From an uncultured Mucilaginibacter sp. (GTDB lineage Bacteria; Bacteroidota; Bacteroidia; Sphingobacteriales; Sphingobacteriaceae), in contig CAIPFE010000038.1 in assembly GCA_903864275.1 (NCBI GenBank), forward strand, positions 1 through 41,541: a stretch of 41,541 nucleotides of DNA, in the 5' to 3' direction. Each line of letters begins with the position of its first letter. The stretch's first letter is position 1. Below, one piece after another: positions 23,868 through 32,693 of the stretch. The notes beneath the pieces were generated by a model. It was given only the letters and a program-made list of their open reading frames with translations. It did no database searches and was not told the DNA's origin. A program made the position numbers and the translations under genes.

Positions 23868-26246
23868 ATGTTCGTAATTAAAAGAGACGGAAAACAGGAA
23901 ACGGTAAAATTCGATAAAATTACCGCAAGAATTGAAAAGCTATGCTATGGTTTAAACCCCGCGTTGGTTGACCCGATAGATGTTGCCAAAAAGGTAATTG
24001 AGGGTTTGTTTGACGGGGTAACCACCTCCGAGCTGGATAACCTGGCGGCCGAAACCGCTGCATCGCTAACCACCAAGCACCCCGATTATGCTTTGCTGGC
24101 ATCGCGCATCGCGGTATCGAACCTGCACAAAAATACCATCAAATCGTTTTCCGAAACGATGCGGAAGCTACACCAATACATTGATCCAAAAAACGGGAAG
24201 AATGCTTCGCTGCTGGCTGATGATGTTTGGGAGATCATTGAAAAAAACGCCGAACTTTTAGACAGCACCATAATTTACGACCGTGATTTTGGTTTTGATT
24301 ACTTCGGATTTAAAACGCTCGAAAAATCGTACCTGTTAAAACTGGATGGAAAGATAGCTGAACGCCCGCAGCACCTGTTTATGCGGGTATCCATCGGCAT
24401 CCATAAAGAAGATATCGATAGCGCCATAAAAACCTATAATTTAATGAGCGAGCGCTGGTTCACCCACGCCACGCCAACGCTGTTTAATGCGGGTACGCCA
24501 AAACCTCAAATGTCATCGTGCTTCTTATTGACTATGAAGGATGATAGTATCGAAGGGATTTATGATACATTAAAGCAAACTGCCAAGATATCACAAAGCG
24601 CAGGCGGTATTGGTTTAAGCATCCATAATGTAAGGGCTACAGGCTCGTACATCAGCGGCACCAATGGCACGAGTAATGGCATCATCCCAATGCTGCGGGT
24701 GTTTAATGATACCGCCCGTTATGTTGACCAGGGCGGCGGCAAACGCAAGGGCGCTTTTGCCATCTACCTTGAACCATGGCATGCGGATGTATTTGAATTT
24801 TTAGACCTTCGCAAAAATCACGGCAAGGAAGAGATGCGTGCCCGCGATTTGTTTTATGCCCTTTGGGTACCCGACCTGTTTATGGAACGCGTGGAAGCAA
24901 ACGAGGACTGGAGCTTATTCTGTCCGCATGAGGCGCCGGGCCTTGCTGATTGCTGGGGTAAGGAATTTGAGAAGCTATACAGCAAATACGAAAAAGAAGG
25001 CCGTGCCCGCAAAGTGGTAAAGGCGCAGGAACTGTGGTTTGCAATCCTTGATTCGCAGGTGGAAACCGGTACGCCTTACCTGTTGTACAAGGATGCCGCT
25101 AACGGTAAATCGAATCAGCAAAACCTGGGCACCATAAAAAGCTCGAACCTTTGCACCGAAATTATTGAATACACTTCGGCTGATGAGATCGCCGTTTGTA
25201 ACCTGGCATCTTTGGCGCTGCCCCGTTATATACGGGAAGGTGTTTTTGATCATGTTAAATTGTACGAGGTTGCTTACCAGGCAACCATCAATCTTAATAA
25301 GATCATCGACAATAATTTTTACCCGGTTAAGGAAGCCGAATACTCCAATTTCAGGCACCGTCCGATCGGTTTGGGTGTACAGGGATTAGCTGATGCTTTT
25401 ATCCAGATGCGCCTGCCTTTTGAAAGTGAGGAAGCAAAAAAACTGAACAAGGAAATATTTGAAACCATCTACTTTGCCGCCATGACCGCCTCGAAAGACC
25501 TGGCGATAAAAGAGGGCGCTTATGAAACCTTTAAAGGCTCGCCATTATCAAAAGGCAAGTTCCAGTTTGACCTGTGGGGCGTAAAACCTGATAGCGGCCG
25601 CTGGGATTGGGAAAATCTGCGTTTGGATGTAATGAACCACGGCGTACGCAACTCGCTATTGGTGGCGCCAATGCCAACTGCCTCAACCTCGCAGATACTG
25701 GGCAATAACGAGTGTTTTGAGCCCTATACCTCGAACATTTACACCCGCAGGGTATTGAGCGGTGAGTTTATCATCGTAAATAAATACCTGCTGCGCGATT
25801 TGGTTAACCGTGGTTTGTGGGATAACAACATGAAGGATAAGATCATCACTGCCAATGGTTCGATACAGGAGATCGCTGAGATACCACAGGAGATAAAAGA
25901 CCTGTACAAAACCGTTTGGGAAATAAAGATGCGCAGCATTATTGATATGGCTGCCGACAGGGGTGCCTACATCTGCCAGTCGCAGTCGCTGAACCTGTTC
26001 ATTAACTCGCCAAATGCTTCCAAGCTAACTTCAATGCACTTTTACGCATGGAAGAAGGGCCTGAAAACAGGAATGTATTACCTGCGCACACAGGCAGCAT
26101 CGCAGGCTGTTAAATTTACCGTTGAGAACCAGGGCGGTAAAAACATGGAACCTGTAATACCTGAATTGGTTGACCAGATTGCTGATGAAATACCGGCTGG
26201 CCCGTCTTGCTCAATGGAGGAGGGGTGCGTGACTTGTTCTGCATAA
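23868..26246 (+). CDS. nrdA: ribonucleoside-diphosphate reductase, alpha subunit
   Basis: The 792-residue R1 subunit reduces ribonucleoside diphosphates. Residues 1-90 are an ATP cone (FVIKRDGKQETVKFDKI), so dATP feedback is expected. The active site has C218 (MSSCFLL) and C444 (AVCNLAS) as the redox pair and C429 (NLCTEI) as the thiyl site, with GNNECFEPYTSNIY in the finger-loop region. This spacing is close to yeast and animal R1. The C-terminal GCVTCSA is the swinging CxxC that takes electrons from thioredoxin or glutaredoxin. The ATG lies four bases past a repeat arm, so translation may depend on that structure. A CWC-type gene follows about 97 bases downstream. Confidence 0.97.
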   Translation: MFVIKRDGKQETVKFDKITARIEKLCYGLNPALVDPIDVAKKVIEGLFDGVTTSELDNLAAETAASLTTKHPDYALLASRIAVSNLHKNTIKSFSETMRKLHQYIDPKNGKNASLLADDVWEIIEKNAELLDSTIIYDRDFGFDYFGFKTLEKSYLLKLDGKIAERPQHLFMRVSIGIHKEDIDSAIKTYNLMSERWFTHATPTLFNAGTPKPQMSSCFLLTMKDDSIEGIYDTLKQTAKISQSAGGIGLSIHNVRATGSYISGTNGTSNGIIPMLRVFNDTARYVDQGGGKRKGAFAIYLEPWHADVFEFLDLRKNHGKEEMRARDLFYALWVPDLFMERVEANEDWSLFCPHEAPGLADCWGKEFEKLYSKYEKEGRARKVVKAQELWFAILDSQVETGTPYLLYKDAANGKSNQQNLGTIKSSNLCTEIIEYTSADEIAVCNLASLALPRYIREGVFDHVKLYEVAYQATINLNKIIDNNFYPVKEAEYSNFRHRPIGLGVQGLADAFIQMRLPFESEEAKKLNKEIFETIYFAAMTASKDLAIKEGAYETFKGSPLSKGKFQFDLWGVKPDSGRWDWENLRLDVMNHGVRNSLLVAPMPTASTSQILGNNECFEPYTSNIYTRRVLSGEFIIVNKYLLRDLVNRGLWDNNMKDKIITANGSIQEIAEIPQEIKDLYKTVWEIKMRSIIDMAADRGAYICQSQSLNLFINSPNASKLTSMHFYAWKKGLKTGMYYLRTQAASQAVKFTVENQGGKNMEPVIPELVDQIADEIPAGPSCSMEEGCVTCSA

Positions 26247-26250
26247 CGCC

Positions 26251-26321
26251 GTAGAGACGCAATATTTTGCGTCTCTGAAAATAAATAATATCGTTAGAGA
26301 CGCAAAATATTGCGTCTCTAC
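26251..26321. repeat. perfect nested inverted repeat after nrdA
   Basis: The arms 26251-26276 and 26296-26321 are exact 26-bp reverse complements (starting GTAGAGACGC), and each arm is itself nearly palindromic (AGAGACGCAA and TTGCGTCTCT). It can act as a terminator or processing hairpin between nrdA and the next gene. A related palindrome is at 28176-28195. Confidence 0.92.
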
Positions 26322-26342
26322 ATATTTTAGGCCTATTCTTTT

Positions 26343-26561
26343 ATGAACACCAAACACGAGATCATCCGTTGCGAACGGTGCGGCAAAAGCATGGAGTGCA
26401 AGGCAAACGCCTTTACCAAATGCCAGTGCGGCAAGGTGCCGTTGAATTTGAACGAGATGCAATACATCAGCGAGAATTATGAAGGGTGTATGTGTGCGGG
26501 ATGTTTGGTGGAGTTGAAGGAGGAGTACAACTCGTCACTATCCGCATCTGTCCAACAGTAG
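26343..26561 (+). CDS. small cysteine-rich CWC-family protein
   Basis: The 72-residue protein has eight cysteines (C10, C13, C19, C27, C29, C49, C51, C54) arranged as CERC, CQC and CMCAGC, which fits the cysteine-rich CWC family and suggests a zinc ribbon. The family is usually a short cytosolic protein of unknown function. The conserved core runs from IRCERCGKSMECKAN to GCMCAGCLVELKEEY. It follows nrdA on the same strand and could be the last gene of that operon, although a strong inverted repeat separates them. Confidence 0.7.
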   Translation: MNTKHEIIRCERCGKSMECKANAFTKCQCGKVPLNLNEMQYISENYEGCMCAGCLVELKEEYNSSLSASVQQ

Positions 26562-26670
26562 TCGTTTCCAAAAACGCACCAATGGAGTTTACTCACCCTA
26601 TTTCACTTCATCCCCCTTTTGTTGGTGTTTTAAGTAAGTCGCAACGATGATAAAGCGATATGGGCGTGAA

Positions 26671-26958
26671 TTAATCTTCAATTCCTCCGATCGGATTGCC
26701 TGACTCATTAATTATCTCATCATTAAACCCATCAAGGATGTCCTTGAGCATTTCCAATTGATCTGTTTTAAAACGTTCAGCATATAATTTTGAAGCGTGT
26801 AAGGCCAATTCCGCTAACAAAAATCCAAAGTTTTTTGCATTTCCATTCAATCCTGAATGAATTGTTACGTGCTGTTGTTCAAATGCTGCCCAAACTCTGA
26901 GTAGTTCAAAAGCTTCTTTGTCTTTTAGCGCCTCATCTGGAATTTTTAACTCGTTCAT
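26671..26958 (-). CDS. DUF5076-like protein
   Basis: The 95-residue product from ATG 26958 (MNELKIPDEALKDKEAFELL) resembles DUF5076 proteins, with LRVWAAFEQQHVTIHS and the later LLAELALHASKLYAE as the conserved segments. The function of the family is unknown. A longer reading from 27021 adds 21 residues (ERRVLLERPRVDWIEIL) without family support. It appears to be cytosolic and monocistronic. The assignment is from remembered family pattern only. Confidence 0.6.
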   Translation of the reverse strand: MNELKIPDEALKDKEAFELLRVWAAFEQQHVTIHSGLNGNAKNFGFLLAELALHASKLYAERFKTDQLEMLKDILDGFNDEIINESGNPIGGIED

Positions 26959-27431
26959 TGTCTTTATTAAGATTTCGATCCAGTCAACGCGCGGTCTCTC
27001 GAGAAGGACCCTGCGTTCCATAATAACTCAGACACGGATCGCTATGAGGTAAATATAAGATTTTCTACGGTTCCCCTATTGTTCCCAGCAAACATTATCA
27101 TCCAAGGGTATGCTCCGGTCGCCGCAGGCTCTCCGGAACGGGACCTTGCGCTGCATTATTTCCCACGGTGAGAGACGGATGTGCAATAAATGCAAAAATT
27201 GCAGATAGTGAAATTTTACACGCCTGATAATCAGCCGTTCACGTTTTTAAAAACGCCTGTGCTGTTGCGAAGTGAACGCTAACGTGAACGCTTTTCCCGT
27301 CGCTGGTGAGGCTTATCCGTCCCTGGCGGAAGTGTCAACTTAAGTTTCCCCCGCCATCTTGAAAAATTAATTTACACAATAAATAATGTTATTTTAATGT
27401 TATTAATTTGTTAACTTTATATAAAGTTAAA
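26959..27431. other. gap with a short inverted repeat and a start-proximal palindrome
   Basis: The gap before the Ntn-hydrolase-like gene has no other gene I can support. Near 27238-27290 the words GTTCACGTTTTT and AACGTGAACGC form an imperfect inverted repeat. At 27411-27430 the 20-base segment TTAACTTTATATAAAGTTAA is a perfect palindrome one base before the GTG start. Confidence 0.55.
27411..27430. promoter_or_regulatory. perfect 20-bp palindrome before the Ntn-hydrolase-like start
   Basis: The two 10-bp halves, TTAACTTTAT and ATAAAGTTAA, are exact reverse complements. It ends one base before the chosen GTG, so it is either an operator for a dimeric repressor or an mRNA hairpin over the initiation site. 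Confidence 0.45.
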
Positions 27432-28166
27432 GTGAACAAATTATTAATAACCGGTTTTTTAGTTTTCTGCTCGTTGCGGGGTTTTTCAACCTGCATTGCC
27501 ATTTATGTTGCAGAAAACGGGCATATTTATGTTGCTGCAGATAGCAGGAGAACATTCTTTTTTAATGACGGGAAGGACAATAATAAAGTCGAGTCTATTT
27601 GCAAGATCCACAACGTAGGGAATAATTACTTTGCCATTTCCGGGTTTGATGACGGCGGCTTATTGAAGGCCGCTACCATTGCATTGCAGCAAAACCAGAA
27701 CATTGATACCGCGATCACATCCTTCGGTACTGCGATGTCAAAACGGTACAAGCAGCTGATGGGTGATGCAAAATTATTTTACCCGGATAAGTTCAGGCAT
27801 TTTTTAAAGGATGGGCTCGCGGATGTGAGTTTCTTTGGTTTTTATAACGGAACAGCCAGTGTGGTTAATGTCGAATTTTTTTGCAGCCTGGATAAGGACG
27901 ATAAAGTAATAACAACATATAAAATACACCCGATTATGGCGCTTACCGTGATCGGGCTTTCCAGGGACATTACCAACGCCAAACCCGAAGATCTGCCTAC
28001 CGCCGCTACTATGAAACAACGACCTGAACTATACGTGGAAGCATTGGTTAAAATAGAAGCAAAAATGCAGCCCCTTGCCGTAAGCGAACCCATAGACCTG
28101 TTAGAACTAAAACCGGATGGCGCGGTTTGGATCAGGAAAAACGAAGACGAGGCTGTTACGTATTAG
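27432..28166 (+). CDS. secreted proteasome-like Ntn hydrolase candidate
   Basis: The 244-residue protein from GTG 27432 has a signal peptide ending RGFST, followed by CIAIYVAENGHIYVAADSRRT. If cysteine is residue 1 of the mature protein, an aspartate, serine and arginine fall at 17-19, the spacing of Asp17 in the proteasome beta fold (AADSR), and KICKIHNVGNNYFAISG follows as the next strands. This suggests an N-terminal nucleophile hydrolase with catalytic Cys freed by signal cleavage, working in the periplasm or outside. Substrate unknown. The lipobox is not convincing (T before C), so lipidation is less likely. No ATG is in frame upstream; a TTG at 27408 is the other option. Confidence 0.6.
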   Translation: MNKLLITGFLVFCSLRGFSTCIAIYVAENGHIYVAADSRRTFFFNDGKDNNKVESICKIHNVGNNYFAISGFDDGGLLKAATIALQQNQNIDTAITSFGTAMSKRYKQLMGDAKLFYPDKFRHFLKDGLADVSFFGFYNGTASVVNVEFFCSLDKDDKVITTYKIHPIMALTVIGLSRDITNAKPEDLPTAATMKQRPELYVEALVKIEAKMQPLAVSEPIDLLELKPDGAVWIRKNEDEAVTY

Positions 28167-28175
28167 CGGTACGTC

Positions 28176-28195
28176 AGACGCGATGCATCGCGTCT
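28176..28195. terminator. palindrome between two convergent genes
   Basis: AGACGCGATGCATCGCGTCT is a perfect 20-base palindrome between the Ntn-hydrolase-like gene and the GH3 gene, which converge. It is related in its ends to the repeat at 26251-26321. It may be a two-way terminator, but lacks a strong T-run. Confidence 0.5.
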
Positions 28196-28207
28196 CTACC
28201 TGTATCA

Positions 28208-30379
28208 TTATTTTACTTCAATATTTATTTGCTCTTTAATATCCGCTGAAGAACTTCCAATCATCAATTGAACAGGCTCTTTCTCAACCACAAAACCTTT
28301 CTTAGCTACGTCCCAATAGGCTAATGACGATGCCGGTAATTTTATATTTACCGTTTGCGTTTCGCCGGGATTAAGCGTTATACGTTTAAAACCTTTCAGT
28401 TCTTCCTGCGGCCGTTCAACTTTTGATTTCAGGTGCTTAACATATAGCTGTACCACCTCATCTCCTGTGCGGCTGCCGGTGTTTTTTACATCTACGCTTA
28501 CGGTTAGCCCGCCGGTTTTATCCAGCTTAGCGGTACTGGTTTTTAAATTGCTGTATTGAAAGGTGGTATAGCTTAAACCAAACCCAAACGGGTAAAGCGG
28601 TTTGCCTTTGAAATACATATACGTGCGCCCATGCGTGATGTTATAATCCATCATCGGCGGCAGTTGGGCCAGGGAGTCGGGCCAGGTTTGGACAAGTTTG
28701 CCGCCGGGATTTATATCGCCGAATATCACATCCGCCAAAGCGTTACCTTGTTCCTGGCTGCAATGGGTGATATGGATGATTGCCGGGATATTAGCCTGCT
28801 CCCAGTTAATGGCATAAGGGAAATTACTCACCAGCACTAAAATAACATTTTGGTTTACTTTGTATAAGTTTCTGACCAACGCTTCCTGTGCGCTATTCAA
28901 TGATATACTTTGGCGATCGACGGCCTCCCTTCCCTCGGTTGGCCCGTCTACCTTTTTCCAGCCCAGGTTCCCGCTAGGGTTGTTGCCAACACACACCACA
29001 ACCGTTTCCGACGATCTGGCCATCGCGATGGCCAAATTATTGTCGGTCGTATGGCTCACCACCACATTTGCACCCACTTTGTTTTTTATGCCATCCAGCG
29101 CACTTACACTATAAGCCGGGGAGCCACTGTACCAATCCTGCAAAACCTCGGCGGATCGCGGACCAACTATTGCGATTGATTTGACCTTATTTTTATCAAG
29201 CGGCAGCAGGCCTTTATCATTTTTTAAAAGCACGATAGATTTTTGGGTAATAAGCCTTACAAAATCCCGGTTCTTTTGCGATAGCCAGGGTTCAGGGCCT
29301 GTACCGATCGTGGCATAAGGCACCAGCTGCGGCGGGTCGAGTTGGCCGAGTTTTATCATCACGCGGAAAACGCCACGCAGCACCTGGTCAATATCAGCTT
29401 CGGTGATCAGCTTTTTTTGTAAAGCTTCATTTGTGCCGGCTTTGTAATTATCCAAAAATTGGTTAATGCCAGCTTTTATACAACCGGCGGCAGCTTCCGC
29501 TGGGGTTGGATAATAATGATGCGCGGTCACCAGCAGCCTGTAAGCGCCGCCATCTGTACAGATGATGCCGTTTTGTCCCCACTCGTTAACGGTAATATTT
29601 TTCAGGATGGGGCTAACCGTTTGTGGTGTGCCATTTACTTTGTTATACGAAGCCATAAACGCCCTTGAACCCCCTTCCTCAATCCCCATACGGAAAGGCA
29701 CCGAATAATATTCGCGGAAAAGCCGCTCATCAAAATCGGACGAGCTGCTGTCGCGGCTGTTTTCGTTGCTGTTGGCCAGGAAATGTTTCATTAGCGAGGC
29801 GGTCGTCCAATACTTGGGGTCGTTGCCCTGCAAACCTTTAACATAAGCAACAACCATGGCGCCGTTGAAAAAAGCGTCCTCGCCATAACATTCTTCGGTA
29901 CGGCCCCAGCGCGGGTCGCGGCCGATATCCGCATTTGGCGCACGTACAACCAGGCCGCCTTTATGATATTTTTCGCTTTGAAACATGTAACGGGTTTCAA
30001 AAGCTTCGATAGCGCCGGCTTGCTGTAACAGGTCAGGGTCCCATGTTTCGGCCATGCCTATAGATTGTGGGAAGATGGTTGTAGGTACCGGTGTTTTACG
30101 TCCCCAGCCGCCGGGTAATCCCATAGCTAAGCCATGCAAGCCCTCAACATGCCCGGTTCCTTTAACATCCAAACGTGCAATTGTTGGGTTGGTGCCTAGG
30201 CAATTCACCTTTTCGTCCAGCGTCATCAACGAAAGTAAATTGGTGATCCTGTCTTCCGTCGGTAACTCAGGGTTTTGAAACGGGTATTTATATTGGGCCG
30301 AAGCTATCCTTGTAAACAATAACAAAAACAGGCTCAGTAAAAACTTTACACTGTTTAAATGCAGGTGGTTTTTTATCAT
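28208..30379 (-). CDS. glycoside hydrolase family 3 beta-glycosidase
   Basis: The 723-residue secreted enzyme has a signal peptide (about 1-28, ending RIASAQ), a GH3 N-terminal TIM-barrel (GLHGLAMGLPGG, ARDPRWGR-type stretch IGRDPRWGRTEECYGED), the nucleophile Asp near residue 276 in GIICTDGGAY, the C-terminal alpha/beta domain (KSIAIVGPRS, GKLVQTWP) and a fibronectin-III-like end domain (RTGDEVVQLYVKHL). It is the size and layout of beta-glucosidases and beta-xylosidases. It acts in the periplasm on oligosaccharides; the exact sugar is not decided by sequence. No SusCD pair adjoins. Confidence 0.93.
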   Translation of the reverse strand: MIKNHLHLNSVKFLLSLFLLLFTRIASAQYKYPFQNPELPTEDRITNLLSLMTLDEKVNCLGTNPTIARLDVKGTGHVEGLHGLAMGLPGGWGRKTPVPTTIFPQSIGMAETWDPDLLQQAGAIEAFETRYMFQSEKYHKGGLVVRAPNADIGRDPRWGRTEECYGEDAFFNGAMVVAYVKGLQGNDPKYWTTASLMKHFLANSNENSRDSSSSDFDERLFREYYSVPFRMGIEEGGSRAFMASYNKVNGTPQTVSPILKNITVNEWGQNGIICTDGGAYRLLVTAHHYYPTPAEAAAGCIKAGINQFLDNYKAGTNEALQKKLITEADIDQVLRGVFRVMIKLGQLDPPQLVPYATIGTGPEPWLSQKNRDFVRLITQKSIVLLKNDKGLLPLDKNKVKSIAIVGPRSAEVLQDWYSGSPAYSVSALDGIKNKVGANVVVSHTTDNNLAIAMARSSETVVVCVGNNPSGNLGWKKVDGPTEGREAVDRQSISLNSAQEALVRNLYKVNQNVILVLVSNFPYAINWEQANIPAIIHITHCSQEQGNALADVIFGDINPGGKLVQTWPDSLAQLPPMMDYNITHGRTYMYFKGKPLYPFGFGLSYTTFQYSNLKTSTAKLDKTGGLTVSVDVKNTGSRTGDEVVQLYVKHLKSKVERPQEELKGFKRITLNPGETQTVNIKLPASSLAYWDVAKKGFVVEKEPVQLMIGSSSADIKEQINIEVK

Positions 30380-30483
30380 GACAGCATAAAGCTAAGCTTT
30401 TTATAAAAAATAAACTTAAAAATAATCCACCCGGTTCATGCCCGATATTAATATATCTATGAACTATCAACCATGAACAACAT

Positions 30484-30509
30484 CTTTCGGACTTTCCGAC
30501 TTTCGGACT
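30484..30509. repeat. CTTTCGGA octad array upstream of fabG
   Basis: The octads CTTTCGGA, CTTTCCGA and CTTTCGGA follow one another. They belong to the family at 6323-6340 and 40866-40909 and end nine bases before the fabG -7 candidate. Confidence 0.8.
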
Positions 30510-30517
30510 AAAATACC

Positions 30518-30525
30518 TATCTTCG
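30518..30525 (+). promoter_or_regulatory. candidate -7 element of fabG
   Basis: TATCTTCG is one base off the TAnnTTTG consensus and is 20 bases before the ATG, followed by GCAACC, a common start-site context in this phylum. The region where a -33 element would lie is filled by an octad array. Confidence 0.4.
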
Positions 30526-30545
30526 CAACCCGAAATCATACTTAT

Positions 30546-31289
30546 ATGAAATTATTAGAAGGAAAGACCGCGCTGGTTACCGGCGCATCGAAAGGCATAG
30601 GACGCAAGATCGCTGAAAAGTTTGCAGAACATGGTGCCAATGTGGCTTTCACCTATTTATCATCGGTTGAAAAAGGCGAGGCCCTTGAACAGGAACTCCA
30701 AAAATTTGGTACCAAAATAAAAGGTTACCGTTCAGATGCTTCAAAGTTTGACGAAGCAGAAAAACTGGTAAATGATATAGTTGCTGATTTCGGCACCTTA
30801 CAAATTGTGGTAAATAACGCCGGCATCACCAAAGATGGCTTGCTGATGCGTATGACCGAAGAAAACTGGGACGAAGTTTTGGATGTAAACCTGAAATCGA
30901 TCTTCAATATAACCAAAGCCGCTTCAAAAATTATGATGAAGAACCGTTATGGTGTTTTCATTAATATGAGCTCGGTGGTTGGGGTGCAGGGCAATGCAGG
31001 TCAGGCCAATTATGCCGCATCAAAAGCGGGTATTATCGGATTTTCAAAATCAATTGCAAAAGAATTGGGCTCGCGGAATATCCGCACCAATGTGGTAGCT
31101 CCCGGCTTCATCAAAACGGAAATGACCGAAGTGCTGGACCCCAAAGTTGTTGAGGGCTGGGCGCAGGCTATCCCCCTGAAACGCGGCGGCGAAACCGAAG
31201 ACGTAGCCAATGCCTGCGTATTCCTGGCATCGGACATGGCTTCGTACATCACCGGGCAGGTGATCCCTGTGGATGGGGGAATGCTTTAA
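30546..31289 (+). CDS. fabG: 3-oxoacyl-ACP reductase FabG
   Basis: The 247-residue short-chain dehydrogenase is FabG-like, the NADPH-dependent reductase of fatty-acid elongation. The cofactor site is TGASKGIGR (residues 13-21), NNAG follows, and the catalytic set is S-Y-K in INMSSVVG and ANYAASKAG. The end, PVDGGML, is typical. Its length matches FabG, and a conserved NVVAPGFIKTEMT block supports the family. It stands alone, so another SDR role is possible, but the fit to FabG is close. Confidence 0.92.
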   Translation: MKLLEGKTALVTGASKGIGRKIAEKFAEHGANVAFTYLSSVEKGEALEQELQKFGTKIKGYRSDASKFDEAEKLVNDIVADFGTLQIVVNNAGITKDGLLMRMTEENWDEVLDVNLKSIFNITKAASKIMMKNRYGVFINMSSVVGVQGNAGQANYAASKAGIIGFSKSIAKELGSRNIRTNVVAPGFIKTEMTEVLDPKVVEGWAQAIPLKRGGETEDVANACVFLASDMASYITGQVIPVDGGML

Positions 31290-31290
31290 G

Positions 31291-31446
31291 GAATTTGGAT
31301 TTTTATCAATGCGGAAATGGGAATGTCAAATGCGGAATTTAAATTTTGGATTTCAACCAAATGCAGTTGAACAGTATAGTCTAATCAAAATCCGAAATCA
31401 AAATAATTCCGAAATCGAAATTCCGAAATCCGAAATCAAATCTATT
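31291..31446. repeat. AAATCCG/ATTTCGG heptad family, copy 1
   Basis: The left part (31297-31316) carries GGATTTTTATCAATGCGGAA, almost identical to 35122-35141. The right part is a heptad run of AAATCCG, AAATCAA and AAATCGA. It fills the space between fabG and the convergent ABC permease gene and reaches the stop codon of the latter. Confidence 0.85.
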
Positions 31447-32593
31447 CCCACTTAAAGGTCTTCACGGCTACAGCATAAACTATAATAAACCATATACCCA
31501 GTATGAGCAGTTCATGCGTTACATCGCCCATGCCGGCGCCTTCAAAAGCTACATCCCGCATGGCCTTGTTGAGGTAGGTTAACGGCAATATATTGGCCAA
31601 TCCCTGCAACCACGATGGAAAGGCCGTAGTGGCAAAAAAAGTGCCCGACAATAAAAATTGCGGCAAAGTAATTATATTGGATAGCGGCGGCACGGAGCTT
31701 TCATTTTTGGCAATACCAGAGATGATAAACCCGAATCCCATAAATATGATCAGGCCGATGGCCGAAAGAATCAGCATGTTTACTACGGTTATCAACCCGT
31801 GTACCAGGGTAAATCCGAAAAAGTAATGCCCGACTGTTATAATAAACAAGGCGCCGATCCATGAAAATACCAGGCGCGCCAATGCTTCGCCGACAACGAT
31901 GCTGTACCTTTTAACCGGCGTTGCAAAAAACCGTTTGATCACCAGGGTTAAACGCAGGCTTAAAAATACAAACGCGGTGCCAAAAACGCCGCTGCTGAGC
32001 AAGGAGAAACCAAGCATCCCAGGAAGGATAAAATCAATATATTTATATTCGCGGCCTTGCACGGTTGCTTCTTTTAGCTCAGCGACAGGCTGCTCGACAG
32101 TACTACCCATGCTATTTATTTGGAAAAGAATGCCGTTCAGCAGAGATCTGAATATACCGTCCTTTTGCTGGGAAGCCTTTGTATATTGGATGTTTACCGT
32201 AAATGGCGACTTCCCACCGCCCAAGGCAGACAAGGGCGGATATATTGTCCATCCTTTTTCATGATTGTTTAGGCCCCTATTATTCTTAATATCTAAAATT
32301 ACGTCAATGGTACCCTTTGAAAGATTTGACGCCATTTCGCTAGCCGATTGATTTTTAATTAAATGGACTACACCAGTTTTTTTTAATATTTGGTAAACCG
32401 GGTTGATGGTGTCGCAGGATTTAGCAACTCCCACATCCACGGTGACCGGGCTGCCCCCGATATTGGCAAAAACAATAATAAATATTAAAGGGAAAGCCAG
32501 ACTAAACACCACGGCCGAAGGGCTGCGGATGATTGAACGGAAACTGGCTACCGCTATGGCCAGGGTTGCGCGGGCATTGCTATATTTCTTCAT
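31442..32593 (-). CDS. ABC-2 type transporter permease
   Basis: The 383-residue membrane protein has one helix near the N-terminus (about 20-40, VVFSLAFPLIFIIVFANIGG), a large extracytoplasmic domain, then about five helices in the second half. The conserved tract LPQFLLSGTFFATTAFPSWLQGLANILPLTYL is the ABC-2 (DrrB/YhfI-like) signature. It pairs with the ATPase at 32691-33455, encoded upstream on the same strand, to make an exporter. ATG 32593 (MKKYSNARAT) is chosen because the alternative at 32602 lies within an octad repeat. Substrate unknown; such pairs export drugs, lipids or polysaccharide. Confidence 0.88.
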   Translation of the reverse strand: MKKYSNARATLAIAVASFRSIIRSPSAVVFSLAFPLIFIIVFANIGGSPVTVDVGVAKSCDTINPVYQILKKTGVVHLIKNQSASEMASNLSKGTIDVILDIKNNRGLNNHEKGWTIYPPLSALGGGKSPFTVNIQYTKASQQKDGIFRSLLNGILFQINSMGSTVEQPVAELKEATVQGREYKYIDFILPGMLGFSLLSSGVFGTAFVFLSLRLTLVIKRFFATPVKRYSIVVGEALARLVFSWIGALFIITVGHYFFGFTLVHGLITVVNMLILSAIGLIIFMGFGFIISGIAKNESSVPPLSNIITLPQFLLSGTFFATTAFPSWLQGLANILPLTYLNKAMRDVAFEGAGMGDVTHELLILGIWFIIVYAVAVKTFKWE

Positions 32594-32630
32594 TTGGTTC
32601 ATTAGTTCACTGGTTCATTAGTTCATTGGT
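32594..32630. repeat. TTAGTTCA octad array between ATPase and permease genes
   Basis: The octads TTGGTTCA, TTAGTTCA and CTGGTTCA repeat four to five times. It ends just before the permease start and contains a spurious upstream ATG for that gene. Confidence 0.82.
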
Positions 32631-32664
32631 ATTTGCCGGTGTGCCAACTGCTGACCGCCAACTT

Positions 32665-32693
32665 ACTCCCCCTTTAGGGGGCCGGGGGGCCTA
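32665..32693. repeat. CCCCCTTTAGGGGG repeat at the ATPase stop
   Basis: The palindrome CCCCCTTTAGGGGG plus CCGGGGGGCC abuts the TAG stop of the ABC ATPase gene (32691-32693). It is the same family as 19326-19352 and 19628-19652. Confidence 0.7.

Noticed and set aside
31273..31455. 60-codon frame after fabG
   Set aside because: It consists of translated AAATCCG heptads and has no protein-like pattern.
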